Positions 58,946 to 64,000 of a stretch of 64,000 bases of DNA are shown here, in pieces; within the stretch, counting starts at the first letter, position 1; each line of letters begins with the position of its first letter. The notes under the pieces are model-generated. The model was not told where the DNA came from. It saw only the letters and a list, made by a program, of their open reading frames with translations, and made no database searches. The translations under genes and the position numbers were made by a program. Source of the stretch: Brachionus rotundiformis. Taxonomy: Eukaryota > Rotifera > Eurotatoria > Ploima > Brachionidae. The stretch lies in assembly GCA_016802295.1 (NCBI GenBank), contig JAESIW010000090.1, forward strand, positions 969,683 to 1,033,682. Direction: 5' to 3'.

Positions 58946-59747
58946 TTTGCTTGATTGGTTCAAAATTGTGATAATAAAAAGATAGTTGAAAACAGAAAAG
59001 AATAAATTCAATTAAATTAATTGAAGCCCTCAAGTACTTAAGGTATGAGCTTGTTTTAAAGATACTTGAAGAGCACTACTATCAGAATTTCTTATAAATC
59101 AAATGACGCTTTTTTTTGTTACTTAAATGCTTTAATTAAATGAGCAAATAATACTATTATCAAAAATCAATTAAATTTATTAAAGCAATTTATGCCAAGA
59201 TTCGTCACCAAGTATTTACAACATCAATTATTTCAGGAATCTAATATGCTCAAAGTGGATTTATTTTGGATGAATTCAATTAAACAATTTCAAGAATTCA
59301 CTTATATTATCTGTAAAAGATTAGCTTAGCTAATCAAGCAATGGATTACCAAATTTTTCATGGATTATTTAAAATAGATTTTTTAAAAATCTATATATTA
59401 TAAAATTAATATTATTAATTTAGTTTGTCATTGGGAAATAAAATCTATTAAAAATAAAATTAATTCAGTATTTTTGGTGGTCAAATTACCAACTTTAATT
59501 TTAAACCTAAATTTTGTTTTATTTTTATTAAAAAAAGGTAATTGTTTATTTAAATTAAAGTATTTTTATTTCCTGAAAATTAAAATAAAAAAATTAAACA
59601 TTTAAAAAATTTAAATTTAAAACGAGTGGAAAAAATAATTTACTAAATAAACAAACATAAGCTAATTTAATTTAAAATAGCTTTAATGACTAAAAAAACT
59701 TAATCTAGAAACAATAATGTTAGAAAAATAATTATAAAAGACCATCT
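58946..59747. other. Intergenic AT-rich region
   Basis: Between the VGAT start and the 3' end of the TINAG-like gene, both minus. It holds the VGAT 5' flank. No coding frame or repeat is recognised. Confidence 0.55.
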
Positions 59748-61028
59748 TTATTTATAGAATGCCCATGCTGCGTACACATGTTTGCCAATTTCGGTCAAAT
59801 GGTCATTTCTCCTGATCCTAAAATATCCATTTTCACCCCAGTCTGGTCCCCAGCTGTTTGCTGCCAACCAATAGTCCACGCCATTTTCTGTTCCCCAACC
59901 GAGAATTTTTACCGCATGATACTGATCTTTTATGTAAGATCGTGCTGCCGGACTTGGACTGTAAATACCTGATTTGTACATAAAAAAGTCATCAAAAATT
60001 CTAAAAACCATTTGTACCGGTCCATTCATGTATATTTCATTCATGATATTTCGGTCATAGGACATAACCGGATATGCTTTGGAAACATGGAACTTTTTAG
60101 TACTCACAGATGATGAACTTGGGCATGTGTCATTTTTCATTTTACATGTGAACACAAATCCAGACTCGAGGTCACTATTACCATAGCATTCAGTGTCCAC
60201 TATACCTGTTGTATTTGTAATTGTTAACCAACCTTGATCAATAGATAAACTTGAGCACTTATTTATTGATTTGTTAATTGACCTGCATGAAATTAATTGC
60301 TCAGCTGAAGGTTTTTTGTCAATTGATTTCCTGCTGTATTTAGATGCTCTATCCACAACTATATCCAGCATCGAAATAGCCCAAGATACTGGACACATTC
60401 CCTGATTTTTTATGCCATTTGAATACTCACCATTAAAGTAAGGCTCTCTTCTAAAATCGTAAAAAGACTGAACAGACTCATAAAGAAACGAACTAAGAGG
60501 CCTCTGTCTAAACGATGGCACTGCTGCACCCAAATAGTGAATATATGCAAACTCAAGAGTTTTTGACCAAAAAAATGAGTAGTTATCAGCTTTCCAGCCA
60601 TAATTATGGTGTTTTATTTTCGCTAATAGATCTGGATTGATTAAACAGGGCTTTTTTTGACACTCAATCAAACCATTTTTGCATCTACAGTGATTACAGT
60701 TGACCATAAATCTCTGTCCATTTTGATAAGTATTTCCATTCATATGACACACGTTTGATCTAAGAATGCATTTATTCTCATTGTTCTCCCGAACCACATC
60801 TGGACAGCAATCACCACTCGAGTTTTTGCCACAAAATTGGTCACAATAGCATCGGGTATCAAAATGAATCATATAACACTCGTCATTTCTTCCCAAACAA
60901 CACGTGTACATATGGTTATTGTGCAAAAATTCGCCACACGTACCTCCTTTGACAGAATTATGGCCACTTCCATGATAATAAGCACTTATTGCTGATATCA
61001 AAATTAAAAATATGCAAAATTTTCTCAT
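59748..61028 (-). CDS. TINAGL1: TINAG-like secreted cathepsin-fold protein (pseudoprotease)
   Basis: Single exon, 426 aa. A signal peptide (MRKFCIFLILISAISAYY) is followed by a Cys-rich somatomedin-B-like region (GTCGEF ... CYCDQFCGKNSSGDCCPD) and a short Cys-rich segment (CNHCRCKNGLIEC). The papain-type (C1) domain comes last. The active-site Cys is replaced by Ser: NQGMCPVSWAIS where true cathepsins have CWAFS. The His (YHAVKILGWG) and Asn (NSWGPDWGENGYFRI) are kept. This is the signature of TINAG/TINAGL1, which are catalytically inactive matrix glycoproteins binding integrins and laminin. It lies tandem with the small membrane-protein gene upstream. The 5' flank carries the interleaved inverted repeat at 61202-61268. 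Confidence 0.87.
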   Translation of the reverse strand: MRKFCIFLILISAISAYYHGSGHNSVKGGTCGEFLHNNHMYTCCLGRNDECYMIHFDTRCYCDQFCGKNSSGDCCPDVVRENNENKCILRSNVCHMNGNTYQNGQRFMVNCNHCRCKNGLIECQKKPCLINPDLLAKIKHHNYGWKADNYSFFWSKTLEFAYIHYLGAAVPSFRQRPLSSFLYESVQSFYDFRREPYFNGEYSNGIKNQGMCPVSWAISMLDIVVDRASKYSRKSIDKKPSAEQLISCRSINKSINKCSSLSIDQGWLTITNTTGIVDTECYGNSDLESGFVFTCKMKNDTCPSSSSVSTKKFHVSKAYPVMSYDRNIMNEIYMNGPVQMVFRIFDDFFMYKSGIYSPSPAARSYIKDQYHAVKILGWGTENGVDYWLAANSWGPDWGENGYFRIRRNDHLTEIGKHVYAAWAFYK

Positions 61029-61201
61029 ATTTAATTAGTAAAAATTAAAAATTTTAACTCTTCAAGCATTAGTTGTAAATTTAAGCATCACTAATGTTTC
61101 TCGATAGGGGAACTTGGTATAAGCAATAAAATGAATAATCCAAGTTATGTTTTTGCTTAATCTTGAGATTAGAGTTTTGCAGAGAAAGGTAATTTTTGAA
61201 A

Positions 61202-61268
61202 TTAGTCGCTAATCAGTATACTAGGAACCGAGATTGGCAAAGTTTTAGCGACTAATTGCCAATCTCGG
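61202..61268. repeat. Two interleaved perfect inverted repeats (pseudoknot arrangement)
   Basis: TTAGTCGCTAA (61202-61212) pairs with TTAGCGACTAA (61245-61255). CCGAGATTGGCAA (61228-61240) pairs with TTGCCAATCTCGG (61256-61268). Both pairs are perfect (11 and 13 bp) and are ordered A-B-A'-B', the topology of an H-type pseudoknot in RNA or of alternative hairpins in DNA. It lies about 174 bp upstream of the TINAG-like ATG and downstream of the 61.4-kb gene. The surrounding sequence is otherwise featureless. Confidence 0.8.
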
Positions 61269-61397
61269 AATGATAGATCTAATGTGAACTCAAACCTTCA
61301 AGGATTAGGGATTTTTAATTAAATATTTCATAACTAGTATAAACATAATTAAAATAGGCATTAGCTTGAGATTTATTAAATAGAAAAAAGAAAAAAT

Positions 61398-61796
61398 TTA
61401 ATTTAAAAATGTTTTTGAATTGTATTGATTTAGACTGTTTTCAAATTGAAGCTGTAAATCACGGTCGAAGTCGGGATTACTTCTTGATATGCATCTATTT
61501 ATGGTTTGATTTCTTTGATTAATTTGATAATTCATAAAACTGCGCTTCTTGTCTTGGGATTTTTTCACTTGATAAATGGTAATTCCGATTAGAATAGAGA
61601 ACGAAATGAGACAGGCAACAAACAAAATGTAAAACATGGTTTTTTGTTCACTGTATTCAGTGGTGATTGCCAAATAAAGCATTAGGGCAGCAATGACTAG
61701 CAACAGAAAGCCTATAAAACCAGTTATCTGGGCGCAGCGTTCTTGGTGCTTTGCTTGAATGTTCACTGATGCTTTTGGGCGACGCATGAACAGCAT
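61398..61796 (-). CDS. Small two-pass membrane protein, unrecognised
   Basis: 132 aa from the first ATG (61796). The frame is open a little further up but only with a TTG start. The N terminus is basic (MLFMRRPKASVNIQAKHQER). Two hydrophobic segments follow (about residues 24-45, ITGFIGFLLLVIAALMLYLA, and 54-78, MFYILFVACLISFSILIGIT), separated by a short polar hairpin. A long Lys/Arg/Asn/Gln-rich C-terminal tail is predicted to be cytosolic. There is no Cys pattern and no enzymatic motif. It is tandem with the TINAG-like gene, 369 bp apart. I cannot name the family. Confidence 0.62.
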   Translation of the reverse strand: MLFMRRPKASVNIQAKHQERCAQITGFIGFLLLVIAALMLYLAITTEYSEQKTMFYILFVACLISFSILIGITIYQVKKSQDKKRSFMNYQINQRNQTINRCISRSNPDFDRDLQLQFENSLNQYNSKTFLN

Positions 61797-64000
61797 TTTT
61801 GTAAAGGGATGTGAAGAGAATAATTTAAAAAAAGGTAAAATCAAATGTTAATTTTGTCTAAATCGATAAAATCGATCTGTCCACAATCATATATTGGTGC
61901 AGCAGATGGATTTTTTTAGGATTATCGATTTTTTTAATGTTTTTTAGCAAGTCAAAAAAAGTATAATGTCAACGTTGTTCTATTGGGCTTGTTAATTAAT
62001 AATTATTGATTTTTGCCTAGTTACTTGACTATTAAATTTGAGGATAAGTTACTTTCGTAATAAAGTAAATACATTTTGGAAGCATATATATTTAAAATAA
62101 TACCAAAAATTTGAATAATTACATAAGTAATTAAATTAAATATTGATTAGATAGAAAGTTAGTCAAAAAAGTTAAATATCTTTTAAAAAACTAAAATCAA
62201 AAGATGTCTAATATTAAAAATATAAACCATTTTGCTATTTGATGTATGATCTTCTATCAACAAATAATTTCATTTCTCTTTTTATCATTTAAAGATTTTA
62301 TAATTAGCTAAAATTAACATTATTCCGCTTTAGATTGCTTTTGTTTGGGAATAATGTTGTTCTTTAAGGAAGTTAATTATTGAGCGGAAAATACTTTTAA
62401 ATGGAAAAAGATTTGGACTATGGTTTGAGTTAGAAGAAGTTAAATCTTTCCAATCCTTTGCTCTTTTCATTATTCTTCATTATGGTAATCAAATTATATT
62501 TAAAATTTTGTCTTGATAACTAAGGATTGAGGTCACAATTCTTAATTTTATAAACAATTTAACTATAGAAAAATGAATTCAATTTTGTTTAATCTTACAA
62601 AAAAATATGAACTCAAAAATTATTAGAAATTATTCAATTTTTATTTGTAAAAGAATTATGAAAGGACATTTTAAAACAATTGTATTTCAAAAATAAATTA
62701 TATTTTTATTTAATTAAAATCAATTTAAATTAATAAATATTTCATATTAAATACGCTTGTTTAAGATAAAAAATAAACTAAAAACTTATTTAAAGCGTAA
62801 AATTAAATTTTTTATTTACAAAATATTTTAAACTAATATTTCTAAAAAATTTCTATAGCTTTTTTAATCAGATATCACGATTAATTAAATTTTTAGCTAA
62901 TAAATTTTTAGCTAATAAATTTTATTAAGAATCTTAAAAAATTTCATGAAACAACAATCTTTTCATTCTTCTTCATTCAGAATTCAGAAATAATATTTTA
63001 AGATATTGGTCATCAATTTGCTTGATATATCTAGCTTAAATTGACCCATCTCTATGAGAAATTATTTATTGAATTAAAGTCAGTCTTAAAGTCGACTGTG
63101 TTAAGTTTATATGGAAACACTTGACTGGACAAAGCTTAAGCAAAAATTTTCTAGGTTTAATGCTGGTAAATAATAAATGAATTATTCCGGATTACTTTAT
63201 CAAAGGAAAATCTACCACTACTAGTCTTAACAAGATACAAAATCATTATTGTTTAATATTGAGATAATTAGAATTTATTGCCCAAATATATTTTGGTGTA
63301 TGGCAAGGCATTTTAAACCATTACCATTCAATTAAAAATTAAGTTCAACATTTAATGGGTTAGGTGTGGGTTATTTCGAGAACTATACACTGCATTTGTA
63401 AGACCACATTTTGAACACACCATAGCAGTGTGGAGCCCTTAAAAAAAACATTCTGCAGTGCTTGAAGTGTCCAGAGACGAGCAACTTAACTAGTTATGAC
63501 CATAAAAGACTTATCGTACGAATGCAGACTCAAGGAAAGGAGACAGAGAAGTAACTTAATCGAGTACTTCAAAATAAGTACTGGAATCAGTAGAATGGAC
63601 TGGCACAACCTGTATTAGCTGCTGAGCTCTATTATGGTTGATGGACCAGCGCGCAGCATTCGCGGAAACAAGCACCGTCTGGAAAACACTTCACCAAGAA
63701 TGGCTAAAGAGAATAATTTCTGTCAAATAGAGTGGTTGAAAATTGGAACAAGGTAACAATAGAGACTATCACATCCAAAATTAAAAACATCTTAAAAACA
63801 AGGAAAGACTGCTACCATAGCAAGCAAAAGCTTGCTCTACAGTTAACCAGTTGTAACTTATTATTATTAATATTATTAATGTTGACAATAAAAGCCTTTG
63901 AAACTAATTTTAAGACAAAAAATTTAATTATTTTTAACTTTATCAGTGGTCACTTTTATGTTTACTTTAAAGAAGCCTTTAAATCACATGGCCTTATTTT
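61797..64000. other. Terminal intergenic region
   Basis: AT-rich, no gene supported. The 5' flank of the 61.4-kb gene lies at its left end. A LINE tail occupies about 63.36-63.84 kb. Near 62.89-62.93 kb a short word (ttttagctaataaat) is tandemly duplicated. Confidence 0.5.
63360..63840 (+). mobile_element. Decayed LINE, C-terminal region of ORF2
   Basis: With frameshifts and stops the plus strand reads LYTAFVRPHFEHTIAVWSP, then LIEYFKISTGISRMDW, ARSIRGNKHRLEKHFTK, FLSNRVVENWNKVTIETIT and IKNILKTRK. These are consecutive blocks of the LINE ORF2 C terminus ([VI]RP-x-[LF]E-[YH]-x-x-x-x-W-x-P ... R-G-[NH]-x-x-[RK]-L ... F-x-x-NRV[VI]-x-x-WN-x-LP). This is the best preserved LINE scrap in the window, but it is still non-functional. 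Confidence 0.8.

Noticed and set aside
1..64000. CRISPR arrays, bacterial operons, tRNA or rRNA genes
   Set aside because: No regularly spaced repeats with spacers, no tRNA cloverleaf with recognisable A/B boxes and no rRNA-like segment was seen; the genes are spliced animal genes.

Overview
The window reads as nuclear DNA of a small, very AT-rich invertebrate. The genes are animal-specific (cortactin, SHANK, a SUN-domain protein, tetraspanins, a VGAT-type transporter). Most introns are only 45-70 nt with plain GT..AG ends, UTRs are compact, and decayed non-LTR retrotransposon tails are frequent. My best guess is a monogonont rotifer of the Brachionus type. That is inference from gene set, base composition and intron size, not from a marker gene. 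Exon joins below were read by hand from splice signals, reading phase and protein continuity. Every complete gene given as a join has a total CDS length divisible by three.

Layout. 0-0.5 kb: partial Asn/Gln/Ser-rich exon (-). 2.4-7.9 kb: VPS8 (-), two exons, with a retroelement scrap in its intron. 8.3-10.5 kb: LTO1 (+), a tetraspanin-like gene (-) and RNA polymerase III subunit RPC5 (-). 11.7-13.3 kb: cortactin (+). 14.4-16.0 kb: vesicular nucleotide transporter SLC17A9 (-). 16.7-18.8 kb: an unknown 124-aa ORF followed after 24 nt by a SUN-domain gene (+). 18.8-23.6 kb: gene-poor, with a decayed LINE. 23.6-24.4 kb: a tandem death-domain protein (+). 26.7-27.5 kb: a canonical tetraspanin (-). 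28.2-29.3 kb: an unknown three-exon gene with internal helical repeats (+). 29.3-30.2 kb: an unknown ORF (-) with an in-frame TGA. 30.3-34 kb: a graveyard of mobile elements. 34-39.7 kb: SHANK (-). 39.7-46.3 kb: gene desert. 46.3-46.9 kb: a mucin-like membrane protein (-). 47.4-47.9 kb: a dead mariner-type transposase (-). 48.7-49.7 kb: PP2A catalytic subunit (+). 50.8-52.0 kb: acyl-protein thioesterase with a possible myristoylated extension (-). 53.9-56.2 kb: a membrane-anchored WD-repeat protein (+). 56.7-58.9 kb: VGAT/SLC32A1 (-). 59.7-61.0 kb: a TINAG-like pseudoprotease (-). 61.4-61.8 kb: a small two-pass membrane protein (-). The rest is intergenic, with one more LINE tail.

The genes do not form one pathway. 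Several belong to neurosecretion and the cell cortex (SLC17A9, SHANK, SLC32A1, cortactin, tetraspanins) or to housekeeping (VPS8, LTO1, RPC5, PP2A). I found no convincing new multi-gene system. The points most worth a second look are the interleaved (pseudoknot-type) inverted repeats at 61.2 kb, the possibly dicistronic 124-aa/SUN pair, the thioesterase extension, the SAM-less SHANK, the internally repeated unknown gene at 28.2 kb, and AG acceptors placed just before many start codons.
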